Positions 1 to 6,542 of a stretch of 23,995 bases of DNA are shown one piece after another; position 1 is the stretch's first letter; the number at the start of each line of letters is the position of its first letter. The stretch spans positions 1 through 23,995 of the forward strand of contig JALQTF010000073.1 in NCBI GenBank assembly GCA_023264085.1. Direction: 5' to 3'. A program made the position numbers and the translations under genes. The notes beneath the pieces were generated by a model, which saw nothing but the letters and a program-made list of their open reading frames with translations, ran no database searches and was not told the origin of the DNA. This DNA is from Acholeplasmataceae bacterium. Its GTDB lineage: Bacteria; Bacillota_I; Bacilli_A; Acholeplasmatales; Acholeplasmataceae.

Positions 1-290
1 GATGATTGAACATTATAATGAATTTCTTTTCCGTCATCTTTTGTTCTTAACTCCATTTTAAATTCAACATCCATTGCTTGAAGGATACTTTCTAAATAGG
101 TTTTTCCTTCGAGTGTTAAGTTCACGTCAGGTATTGCTTCATAAAGATTCGTTCCACCTGCAAAAAGACCTTTTTTCTCTCTTGTAAGCGTGATTTTTAG
201 TTTTTCTGGTTGAATTCTTAATGTTTCAGATGCACGTTCAAGTGCTTCTGTTTCATTTTTAGCTTCTAATTCGATACGTTTTAACATCAT
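1..290 (-). CDS. jag: Jag/KhpB RNA-binding protein, N-terminal part (cut by window edge)
   Basis: About 96 codons of a leftward gene that leaves the window at base 1. The protein opens MMLKRIELEAKNETEALE and continues with a Jag-N type segment (REKKGLFAGGTN, residues about 39-50), then the start of a KH domain (YLESILQAMDVE, about residues 66-77). The usual R3H domain lies beyond the edge. Jag (KhpB/EloR) is a cytoplasmic RNA-binding protein encoded next to yidC/spoIIIJ in Firmicutes; in cocci it influences cell elongation and division as a partner of KhpA. The start ATG (288-290) overlaps the yidC stop as ATGA, and an AGGGGG ribosome binding site lies 9 bases upstream inside yidC, so the two are translationally coupled. 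ATG at 285-287 is an equally usable start one codon later. The identification rests on domain pattern plus position and is fairly secure. Confidence 0.85.
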   Translation of the reverse strand, partial: MMLKRIELEAKNETEALERASETLRIQPEKLKITLTREKKGLFAGGTNLYEAIPDVNLTLEGKTYLESILQAMDVEFKMELRTKDDGKEIHYNVQS

Positions 291-1681
291 TTTGCGAGTC
301 CCCCTAAAAGTTCTTTTTCTTTTAGTTTTGCGTGTTTCTTTTCACTTAATTTTCTATTAATAATAGTTTGTGTGAGTGAATACAAGTTACCAAAAATCCA
401 ATAGATTGCAAGTGCATTACTTTGATAAGAGATGAACATCATCATAATTACCATAAAGTAACTTACATACTTCATTGTTTGTTGTGATTGTTGTGCTTGA
501 GGATTTGGACTTACAACGTTTTTAGCATAACTTGGTTTTTTCATTGCAAGTCTTTGAAGTGTGAACATCGTCGCACCAACAATACCTGCTAATATAATTG
601 CTGTGATGCCGTCGTTTGTATTTGCTAGATTAATTCCAAAAAACATGGTGTTAGAGACTTGTTCTGAATACATACCACCCGGAATTGTAATTCTTCTTAC
701 AACACTATACATTGCAATAAAGATTGGCATTTGAAGAAATGGTAATAGACACCCTAATACGTTAATGCCGTATTTTTTATAAACCCCCATCATTTCCATT
801 TGCATTTGTTGTTGTGACTGTGGGTCTTTTCTTGTTGCATATTTGTTTTGTACACGTTGCATTTCTGGTTGTGCTAAATTCATTTTTAAACTTAAATCAT
901 TACTTTTTGCATATATTGGCCATGCAAGTGTTCTTACTATAAGTGTTGTTATTAAAATACCTACTGCAAAAGAGTTTCCAAAAATGCCAGCAAATAGTTG
1001 TGTTAAAAAGGCTACTGGAATGACTAATATCCAATCAAAAAAACCTGCGTCTTCCGAATGAATCGGTGCTTCTCCTCCAGCAACGAACACTTCAAAAGTT
1101 GCTGTAAATCCTTCATACGTGAAAGTAACATCAAAGGCTTCGTTTGAAACAAATCCATCTTCTTGGAGTGGTTCAAATCCATTGTTAGAGAATTTGTCTA
1201 AATGATCTTCAGCGTTTAAAATTTCTACATTACCGTTTGCGCGAACAACGTAAACTTTTAAGCCTTCGAGGTTTTCTGTGCCACCAATGTTTGTTCTAAC
1301 ATTGGCGTCTGTTAACATAAAGTTTACTAAAACAATTTCCGTGTCGTTGACATCGATATTATCAGGAACAACATAAATACTAAAATCATATAAAACATCG
1401 CTATAAGACACGCGGTATGTCAACACACCTGAATCACCCGAAGGTTCATTGATGCCTTGATTGTCTAGCGGTAATGTTTCTACAGCACCAGATTGTTTTA
1501 CATTAATGAATGTAACACCTTCATCACCTTTAAAAACGTAACCATCTGCAAATTCTGCTTCGGTATACACCATTTTGACGGGTGCATTAACGTACGTTTT
1601 TACAACTGCATCTTCTTGTGTACAACTAGAAAGTGCAACGAGTGCGAATATCGCACTCATTAAAACTATTAATTTTTTCAT
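287..1681 (-). CDS. yidC: YidC/SpoIIIJ/Oxa1-family membrane insertase with a long Ig-like lipoprotein ectodomain
   Basis: Membrane protein insertase, acting alone or with SecYEG. The N-terminus is a lipoprotein signal (residues 1-20, lipobox LSSC with Cys20). Residues about 30-205 form an extracytoplasmic region that is unusually long for a Gram-positive YidC. It holds two similar halves: EGVTFINVKQSGAVETL (54-70) matches EGLKVYVVRANGNVEIL (139-155), and each half ends in a similar beta-rich segment (YRVSYSDVLYDFSIYVV, 89-105; FDVTFTYEGFTATFEVFV, 183-200). This looks like a tandem pair of bacterial Ig-like (Big_3-type) domains. The insertase core follows: membrane segments from about 216, the conserved groove arginine (R250 in LIVRTLAWPIY), a cytoplasmic loop rich in Gln/Met (270-300), further membrane segments at about 305-328, 358-376 and 405-440, and a basic tail. 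The start overlaps the rnpA stop as ATGA and the end overlaps jag likewise. The core assignment is secure; the Ig-like reading is inference. Confidence 0.95.
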   Translation of the reverse strand: MKKLIVLMSAIFALVALSSCTQEDAVVKTYVNAPVKMVYTEAEFADGYVFKGDEGVTFINVKQSGAVETLPLDNQGINEPSGDSGVLTYRVSYSDVLYDFSIYVVPDNIDVNDTEIVLVNFMLTDANVRTNIGGTENLEGLKVYVVRANGNVEILNAEDHLDKFSNNGFEPLQEDGFVSNEAFDVTFTYEGFTATFEVFVAGGEAPIHSEDAGFFDWILVIPVAFLTQLFAGIFGNSFAVGILITTLIVRTLAWPIYAKSNDLSLKMNLAQPEMQRVQNKYATRKDPQSQQQMQMEMMGVYKKYGINVLGCLLPFLQMPIFIAMYSVVRRITIPGGMYSEQVSNTMFFGINLANTNDGITAIILAGIVGATMFTLQRLAMKKPSYAKNVVSPNPQAQQSQQTMKYVSYFMVIMMMFISYQSNALAIYWIFGNLYSLTQTIINRKLSEKKHAKLKEKELLGGLAK

Positions 1682-2022
1682 TGTTTTTTCTCCGTTAGTG
1701 TCGCTTGATCAACAAGCTTTAACACATTCTTTTTTACATCTTCAAAACTTAAATCGCTTGATTTTGGATATACAACAACAACGAATTGCACATGGTTAAG
1801 GAGTTGTTGAATGGTTGATATAATCATACGGATTTGACGTTTTCTAATGTTTCTAGAAACCGCGTTTCCATACTTTCTTCCAATTGATAATGCAAATCTA
1901 AAGTGGTCCTGATCAATATCTTTTACATAATGAATACCAAAATATTGATTTTTAACACTTTTTTTATTTGCAAAAACAAAATCAATCTCTTTTTTTGTTT
2001 TTAAACGATATGCTTTTTTCAT
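1678..2022 (-). CDS. rnpA: Ribonuclease P protein component
   Basis: Protein subunit of RNase P, which helps the catalytic RNA bind and cleave pre-tRNA 5' leaders. At 114 residues it has the usual family length. Visible hallmarks are the N-terminal basic start (MKKAYRLKTKKEIDFVF), the central RFALSIGRKYGNAVSRN and the RNR-type RNA-binding motif RNIRKRQIR, then a beta-rich C-terminal half (VQFVVVVYPKSSDL). It sits between rpmH and yidC, the standard order near oriC. There is no Shine-Dalgarno sequence before the ATG: a terminator-like hairpin with a seven-T run ends 9 bases upstream, so expression probably depends on read-through from rpmH or on a very short leader. An alternative is a -10-like TATAAA (2027-2032, minus strand) giving a leaderless mRNA. 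Confidence 0.95.
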   Translation of the reverse strand: MKKAYRLKTKKEIDFVFANKKSVKNQYFGIHYVKDIDQDHFRFALSIGRKYGNAVSRNIRKRQIRMIISTIQQLLNHVQFVVVVYPKSSDLSFEDVKKNVLKLVDQATLTEKKQ

Positions 2023-2031
2023 ATTTTTTAT

Positions 2032-2069
2032 AAAAAAAGACTACTCGTGTGTAATTTATTCGAGTAGTC
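2032..2069 (-). terminator. Intrinsic terminator/attenuator between rpmH and rnpA
   Basis: Read on the minus strand, a perfect 9-bp stem (GACTACTCG at 2061-2069 pairing with CGAGTAGTC at 2039-2047; loop 2048-2060) is followed by seven T residues (2032-2038). It lies after the rpmH stop and 9 bases before the rnpA ATG. It probably lowers rnpA-yidC-jag transcription relative to rpmH, and it takes up the place where an rnpA ribosome binding site would be. Confidence 0.8.
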
Positions 2070-2084
2070 CGGGTTATTTATAAA

Positions 2085-2219
2085 TTAAACTGATAATTGC
2101 GCTCTACCTTTGGCACGACGTCTTGCTAAAACTTTACGTCCACCAACGGTTGCCATTCTCGCTCTAAATCCATGCGTTTTTTGGCGCTTACGTTTATTTG
2201 GTTGATATGTTCTTTTCAT
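2085..2219 (-). CDS. rpmH: 50S ribosomal protein L34
   Basis: Translation of the minus strand gives a 44-residue, highly basic protein beginning MKRTYQPNKRKRQKTHGFRA and ending in RRRAKGRAQLSV. It matches the invariant L34 pattern (KRTYQP, HGFRARM, GRKVLARRRAKGR) at exactly the usual length. L34 is a component of the large ribosomal subunit. It is the first gene of the leftward operon from oriC, with a good ribosome binding site (AAAGGTGG, minus strand, about 2228-2235) and a perfect consensus promoter 30-65 bases upstream. A terminator-like hairpin follows it, fitting a need for much more L34 than RnpA. Confidence 0.98.
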   Translation of the reverse strand: MKRTYQPNKRKRQKTHGFRARMATVGGRKVLARRRAKGRAQLSV

Positions 2220-2256
2220 GTATATTACCACCTTTCATAGGAAACCATGCTTTGTT

Positions 2257-2285
2257 ATTATATATAAAGGTCTTCTCTTTGTCAA
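2257..2285 (-). promoter_or_regulatory. Consensus sigma-A promoter for rpmH-rnpA-yidC-jag
   Basis: On the minus strand there is a perfect -35 TTGACA (2280-2285), a 17-base spacer and a perfect -10 TATAAT (2257-2262). Transcription would begin near 2250, giving a leader of about 30 bases that contains the rpmH ribosome binding site. It is the best match to consensus in the window and points away from the DnaA boxes. Confidence 0.9.
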
Positions 2286-2536
2286 CAACAATCCTTTTAC
2301 ATAATTAAACAACCCACACAATGTGGAAAACTATTTATATGTTTACAAACATTGTGGATAAATGGATAAATCAAAAAACGTCTTAACTAAAACAAAAAAA
2401 TAGTTTTATTATCCACATTGTGTATAAGGTGTTTAGCTTTTGTAAAAAAGTTATCCACATTTTTTGTTGTTATTTTTTTGGTTTTCTTTAGTTTTTTTAT
2501 GCTAATATTTTTTTAAGATTTTAGGAGTTTTACGAC
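2286..2536. other. oriC, upstream part: DnaA-box cluster in the rpmH-dnaA spacer
   Basis: The gene-free rpmH-dnaA spacer (2220-2536) holds the rpmH promoter and five DnaA boxes. Forward TTATCCACA occurs at 2409-2417 and 2451-2459. On the reverse strand there is TTATCCACA (2353-2361), TTATACACA (2419-2427) and TTTTCCACA (2322-2330). A weaker TTATCCATT-like site overlaps at 2361-2369. A very T-rich stretch (about 2460-2520) follows the last box. The cluster lies between divergent rpmH and dnaA, the classical Firmicutes origin position, and the boxes probably also let DnaA control its own promoter. Confidence 0.92.
2500..2527 (+). promoter_or_regulatory. dnaA extended -10 promoter and ribosome binding site
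   Basis: An extended -10 element, TG-C-TAATAT (2500-2508), lies downstream of the DnaA boxes with no convincing -35 in the T-rich DNA before it. The Shine-Dalgarno AGGAG (2523-2527) is 9 bases before the dnaA ATG. The short leader and the nearby boxes fit autoregulation by DnaA; the promoter itself is a sequence-based guess. Confidence 0.5.
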
Positions 2537-3892
2537 ATGAACAATTATGACATCTTGTGGCAAACAATTTTATCCGAGTTAGAACAAACGTATGATGAAG
2601 ACACTTTTGCTGAAGTTTTTGAACCTTTACAAAACATTCATCAGGTGAGTAATAATGTGATTTACATTGTGACACCGAACGAGTTCATAAAAAATAGGAT
2701 ACAACGTTTGTACTTATCTAAAATTCAAGATTTAGCCTTAAAAAACAGTGGTGAAACACTGCGTTTTAAGTTTGTTTTAGAATCTGAATTAGAGCCAGAA
2801 TATGATATTGTAACTCCAGACTTAGATCTAGAAAACAGATATCGTTTAGGTAATTTAAACGGGTCCTTTAGGTTTGATAACTTTGTTGTTGGTAAAAGTA
2901 ATATGTTTGCTTTTAGAATGGCAATGAAAGTTGCGGATCAACCGGGCGTTGTTGCAAACCCTCTCTATATTTTTGGGGATGTTGGGTTGGGTAAAACACA
3001 CTTAACTCAAGCGATAGGGAATTATATCTTAGATAATAATCCACATGCAAACGTCTTGTATGTCAAAGCAGATAGCTTTATTGAAGATTTTGCTAACTTG
3101 CTTAAACGTCAACAAATGGATGATTTCCATGCTAAATACCGAGATATTGATGTTTTGCTTGTAGATGATATTCAAATTATGGGTGGTGCCACCAAAACTC
3201 AAATGGAGTTTTTTAAGTTGTTTGATATTTTATACCAACAAAATAAACAAATTGTCATTACAAGTGATAAACCAGCGTCTGAATTAAAAAATATTATGTC
3301 CAGATTAACTTCTAGGTTTGAAGTCGGTTTAAGTGTAGATATTCAAGTACCAGATTTAGAACATAGAATTGAAATTTTAAAAAGAAAGTTATCTTCTGAA
3401 ACTTCACATGCTGAAGCAATGGATCATGAAGTGTTAAATTTTATTGCTTCTTCATTTGTAACGAACATTCGAGAGTTAGAGGGTGCTTTAAAACGTGTAT
3501 TGTTTTATGCACTTACAAATAATATTGATATTACAGTTGAACATGCTCAAGAAGCATTAGAACCACTTCTTAAAACAAGAAGAAAAAGCAATCAATTAAA
3601 CGAAAATAACTATGATCGTATACAAAGCGTTGTCAGTGATTTTTATGGCATTTCTATTGATGATTTAATTGGTAAAAAAAGACACTCAAAATATGTCATC
3701 CCAAGACATATTGCCATGTATTTAATTAAATCGAATCATAACATTCCTTATAAAAGTATTGGTTCTTTGTTTGGAGATAGAGATCACTCAACCGTACTCA
3801 CAGCATGTGAAAAAATTGAAAATGAGTTAAAACAAGACAAAACTCTTAAACTTGCAGTGGATACAATTATAAAAAAACTCAACCAAGTTTAA
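2537..3892 (+). CDS. dnaA: Chromosomal replication initiator protein DnaA
   Basis: ATP-dependent initiator that binds the DnaA boxes and melts oriC. At 451 residues it has the normal length. Domain I is at the N-terminus (about 1-80, starting MNNYDILWQTILSELE), followed by a short linker (about 80-110) and the AAA+ domain III with Walker A GDVGLGKT (147-154) and Walker B LLVDDIQ (Asp210-Asp211). The domain IV helix-turn-helix carries the DnaA signature GDRDHSTVLTACEKI near the C-terminus. The start follows a clear AGGAG site. It is transcribed away from the rpmH operon, and its 3' end is followed by more DnaA boxes. Nothing in it looks degraded. Confidence 0.99.
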   Translation: MNNYDILWQTILSELEQTYDEDTFAEVFEPLQNIHQVSNNVIYIVTPNEFIKNRIQRLYLSKIQDLALKNSGETLRFKFVLESELEPEYDIVTPDLDLENRYRLGNLNGSFRFDNFVVGKSNMFAFRMAMKVADQPGVVANPLYIFGDVGLGKTHLTQAIGNYILDNNPHANVLYVKADSFIEDFANLLKRQQMDDFHAKYRDIDVLLVDDIQIMGGATKTQMEFFKLFDILYQQNKQIVITSDKPASELKNIMSRLTSRFEVGLSVDIQVPDLEHRIEILKRKLSSETSHAEAMDHEVLNFIASSFVTNIRELEGALKRVLFYALTNNIDITVEHAQEALEPLLKTRRKSNQLNENNYDRIQSVVSDFYGISIDDLIGKKRHSKYVIPRHIAMYLIKSNHNIPYKSIGSLFGDRDHSTVLTACEKIENELKQDKTLKLAVDTIIKKLNQV

Positions 3893-4018
3893 CCACATTT
3901 TATAGTGGATTATTTGTTGATTATTTGATATAATAATACATAGATAGAGCCATTAAAAAAGTTATCCACAAACCCACAATTGTAATAACAATAATTATTA
4001 AATATAAATAAATAAAAG
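3889..4018. other. oriC, downstream part: dnaA-dnaN spacer with DnaA box and AT-rich tract
   Basis: A perfect TTATCCACA lies at 3962-3970. A one-mismatch box, TTAACCACA, covers the dnaA stop codon (3889-3897), and a weak reverse site is near 3904-3912. After the perfect box comes an almost pure A/T stretch (about 3979-4016), a plausible DNA unwinding element. With the upstream cluster this gives a bipartite origin flanking dnaA, as in Bacillus subtilis. The unwinding role is inferred from composition only. Confidence 0.7.
3926..3934 (+). promoter_or_regulatory. dnaN extended -10 promoter
   Basis: TG-A-TATAAT (3926-3934) is a perfect extended -10 without an obvious -35. Transcription would start near 3941, leaving a leader of about 90 bases that contains the perfect DnaA box at 3962-3970 and the dnaN ribosome binding site. 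Confidence 0.6.
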
Positions 4019-4029
4019 GACGTGCCTTT

Positions 4030-5160
4030 ATGTTGTTTTCAATAGAAAGAGATGTGTTACTAAATCATTTAAATATTATACAAAAAGGGTTGCCTCTTAA
4101 AACGCCAATGCCTATCTTGTATGCGATTAAGTTTGAAGCTTTACAAGATCATATGATTTTAACAACGTCTAATTCTGATGTTGCCATTCAAGTCATTGTA
4201 GATGATTCATCACTCTCCATACAAACTCCAGGAAAAACAGCGATTCCAGGGCGTTACTTAATTGATATTGTAAGAAAAGTAGTTTCTAAAAATATTGAAT
4301 TTGCGCTTATTGAACAAAACATTATGGTAATTCGTGCAGATAAATCTGAGTTTAAATTACGTTTAATGGATGTGGAAGATTATCCAGATATCGATTTTAT
4401 GGATTTAAACGATCCATTATCTTTTGATCCTAAAGTATTATCTGATGTCATCAAAGAAACAAATTTTGCAACCTCTCAAAATGAAAAACGTCCTGTTTTA
4501 ACAGGTGTTGATTTCAAATTTTTAGAGAAAAAACTATTTTGTGTCGCAACCGATTCATATCGTCTCGCACAAAAAGACATAGCCTTTGATTTAGAACGTG
4601 AGCCTTTCGATCTTGTCATTCCAAACAAAAGTTTAGATGAACTTCAAAAGATACTAGAAACCATTCAAACACCAGTAGAGCTTTACATTAATCCAAATAA
4701 AGTGTTATTTAAGTTCGAGAATATTCTTTTTCAAACAAGACTTCTTGAAGGATCTTATCCAGATACAATGAGAATTATTCCAAAATCATTTGTTGTTGAA
4801 ATCCCATTTCATAAAGAACAATTACTTTCAGCACTAGATCGCGTGTCATTGTTATCTCCTAAAGAAAGAGAAACAAATGTAAACATTGTGAAACTTGCGT
4901 TGAAAGAAAATCAAGTGGTTGAAATAAGCTCAACGAATGCTGAGATTGGAGATGCTTCAGAAGAAATCATTCCATCTGGAGAAGTTAAAGGACCGCAAAT
5001 CAAACTCGCATTTTCATCTAAATATCTTAAAGAAGCATTAAAAACATTTCATTCAGAAGAAATTGTCATCTCATTCTCTGGAGAAATTAAACCATTTATT
5101 ATTACAGGTAAAGATGATCCCTCGTTATTACACCTAATTCTTCCTGTAAGATTAGATTAA
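4030..5160 (+). CDS. dnaN: DNA polymerase III beta subunit (sliding clamp)
   Basis: Ring-shaped processivity clamp that tethers the replicative polymerase and other partners to DNA. At 376 residues it matches the family length of about 370-380, with three repeated clamp domains. Recognisable segments include the N-terminal MLFSIERDVLLNHLNIIQKGLP, the LTGVDFKF and ATDSYRLAQKDI region in the middle domain, and the C-terminal LILPVRLD, close to the usual PVR-containing end. The ribosome binding site AAAGGA (4015-4020) lies 9 bases before the ATG and could pair weakly with CCTTT just before the start codon. It follows dnaA in the standard order and ends in a strong terminator, so it is separated from yaaA-recF. 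Confidence 0.98.
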   Translation: MLFSIERDVLLNHLNIIQKGLPLKTPMPILYAIKFEALQDHMILTTSNSDVAIQVIVDDSSLSIQTPGKTAIPGRYLIDIVRKVVSKNIEFALIEQNIMVIRADKSEFKLRLMDVEDYPDIDFMDLNDPLSFDPKVLSDVIKETNFATSQNEKRPVLTGVDFKFLEKKLFCVATDSYRLAQKDIAFDLEREPFDLVIPNKSLDELQKILETIQTPVELYINPNKVLFKFENILFQTRLLEGSYPDTMRIIPKSFVVEIPFHKEQLLSALDRVSLLSPKERETNVNIVKLALKENQVVEISSTNAEIGDASEEIIPSGEVKGPQIKLAFSSKYLKEALKTFHSEEIVISFSGEIKPFIITGKDDPSLLHLILPVRLD

Positions 5161-5179
5161 AAAAATATTAAATTACACT

Positions 5180-5213
5180 AAAAGCCGAAATTGTATCAAA
5201 TTCGGCTTTTTTT
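5180..5213 (+). terminator. Intrinsic terminator after dnaN
   Basis: A 10-bp stem (AAAAGCCGAA at 5180-5189 pairing with TTCGGCTTTT at 5201-5210) with an 11-base loop runs into a T tract (5207-5213). It begins 20 bases after the dnaN stop and closes the dnaN transcript before the yaaA promoter. Confidence 0.9.
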
Positions 5214-5279
5214 ATTAAATCGACATAAAGTCCCACTTATATATAAAAAATGAAAAAAACGCTATTTTTATAAGGTTTG

Positions 5280-5288
5280 TGGTATAAT
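5280..5288 (+). promoter_or_regulatory. Extended -10 promoter for yaaA-recF, predicting a leaderless mRNA
   Basis: TG-G-TATAAT (5280-5288) is a perfect extended -10. The yaaA ATG starts at 5295, only 6 bases after the hexamer, which is where transcription itself should begin. No Shine-Dalgarno sequence precedes the ATG. The transcript is therefore predicted to be leaderless. Confidence 0.7.
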
Positions 5289-5294
5289 ATACTT

Positions 5295-5516
5295 ATGAAT
5301 ACGTCTCAAAACTTTAAACTAAAAAAAGAATTTATTACATTGGGTCAACTCGTGAAAGCGTGTGGTTTTATTGCTTCTGGTGGAGACGCTAAAACGTATT
5401 TATTAAATATGCCTGCGAAAGTAAATGGTGTTCTTAAAACAACACGAAAAACAAAAGTAGTCGTAGGGGATGTTGTCGAGATTGAAAACAACACAATTTA
5501 TATAACAAATGATTAA
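5295..5516 (+). CDS. yaaA: S4-domain RNA-binding protein YaaA (RlbA-like)
   Basis: A 73-residue protein that is almost entirely one S4-like RNA-binding domain: FITLGQLVKACGFIASGGDAK, then VNGVLKTTRKTKVVVGDVVEI, the glycine- and basic-residue pattern of the YaaA/YbcJ family. In Bacillus this small protein is encoded between dnaN and recF, as here, and is linked to the ribosome; its molecular role is poorly defined. A longer in-frame start at 5277 is rejected because it would contain the -10 element (5283-5288). The ATG at 5295 is chosen. The stop overlaps the recF start by 8 bases, so recF translation is probably coupled to it. Confidence 0.88.
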   Translation: MNTSQNFKLKKEFITLGQLVKACGFIASGGDAKTYLLNMPAKVNGVLKTTRKTKVVVGDVVEIENNTIYITND

Positions 5517-6540
5517 ATCTTTAGAACTGACACACGCAAGATGTTTTGGTAAAAAAATAATTCAATTTCAACAACCAAAAACATATATGTATGGAGATAA
5601 TGGTGTTGGCAAAACCACCATTTTAGAGGCGATCCATTTAATCGCAACAACAAAATCACATCGAACAAACCAAGACAAAGAATTTATACAGCACGACAAA
5701 CCTTTTTCTAAAATTGTTTTAGAAACAAAACACAACCGTTTTGAAATGGTTCTGACAGATAAAGGAAAACGCGTTTGGCTCAACGGTGTTGAAAAAAAGA
5801 AACTTTCACAATTTATTGGACATTTAAATGTTGTTATGTTTGCACCAGAAGACGTAGAACTTGTAAAAGGTGCACCGCTTTACAGAAGACAATTTTTAGA
5901 TATTTCAATGATTCAAACAGACACAACGTATCTAGATGTATTAAACAATTATAAAAAAATATTAAAACAAAGAAATGCACTATTGAAAAAACTTTCAATG
6001 GATCATGATTTAACGTTTCTTAATATACTATCAGAACAATTACTAGAACAAGCAATCATAATCATTAACAAAAGACACGCATTTGTTGAAGCATTAAACG
6101 AACTTATTCAACCAGTTGCACAACAATTTGATTTTAAAGATGTGATTGTTAAATATGAAAAAGACCAATCCATTGATGCATTGAAACAACATTTATTTAC
6201 AAAACAAAAAGTAGATATTCTCTCACAATCAACAACAAGTGGTCCTCACAAAGACGACATAACCGTATATTTTAATGATAAAAAAGCAAGTCAATTTGCT
6301 TCACAAGGACAACAAAGATTACTTGCTTTATCACTAAAATTATCTGTTTTACAATATTTAAAAAATGAACAGTCTCAAGAATTGGTATTGTTATTAGATG
6401 ATGTCTTAAGTGAATTAGATGAAACACATCAGCAACAACTACTTAATTATGAATTTAAAGATCACACACTTATTATTAACAGTACACAAAATTATCCAGA
6501 CCAACAATTAGATGTTATGTATATTACAAAGGAGTCATAA
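5509..6540 (+). CDS. recF: DNA replication and repair protein RecF
   Basis: SMC/ABC-like ATPase that, with RecO and RecR, helps load RecA at single-strand gaps and stalled forks. At 343 residues it is slightly shorter than the usual 360-370. Walker A is YGDNGVGKTT (28-37). The region LNVVMFAPEDVELVKGAPLYRR is typical of RecF, the ABC signature region contains TSGPHKDD, and Walker B is LVLLLDDVLSELDE. The ATG lies inside the yaaA 3' end and there is no separate promoter. The gene ends 2 bases before gyrB and carries the gyrB ribosome binding site in its last codons, so yaaA-recF-gyrB-gyrA look co-transcribed. Confidence 0.97.
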   Translation: MIKSLELTHARCFGKKIIQFQQPKTYMYGDNGVGKTTILEAIHLIATTKSHRTNQDKEFIQHDKPFSKIVLETKHNRFEMVLTDKGKRVWLNGVEKKKLSQFIGHLNVVMFAPEDVELVKGAPLYRRQFLDISMIQTDTTYLDVLNNYKKILKQRNALLKKLSMDHDLTFLNILSEQLLEQAIIIINKRHAFVEALNELIQPVAQQFDFKDVIVKYEKDQSIDALKQHLFTKQKVDILSQSTTSGPHKDDITVYFNDKKASQFASQGQQRLLALSLKLSVLQYLKNEQSQELVLLLDDVLSELDETHQQQLLNYEFKDHTLIINSTQNYPDQQLDVMYITKES

Positions 6541-6542
6541 AC

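Noticed and set aside
843..1061. Open frame of 72 codons on the plus strand inside yidC
   Set aside because: It is antisense to a clear yidC, has low-complexity composition and no ribosome binding site. The many other short frames opposite dnaA, gyrB, gyrA, galE and serS are likewise shadows.
5277..5294. Longer yaaA start giving an extra six residues
   Set aside because: The -10 element (5283-5288) lies inside this extension, so the RNA would begin downstream of it; homologues also start near the ATG at 5295.
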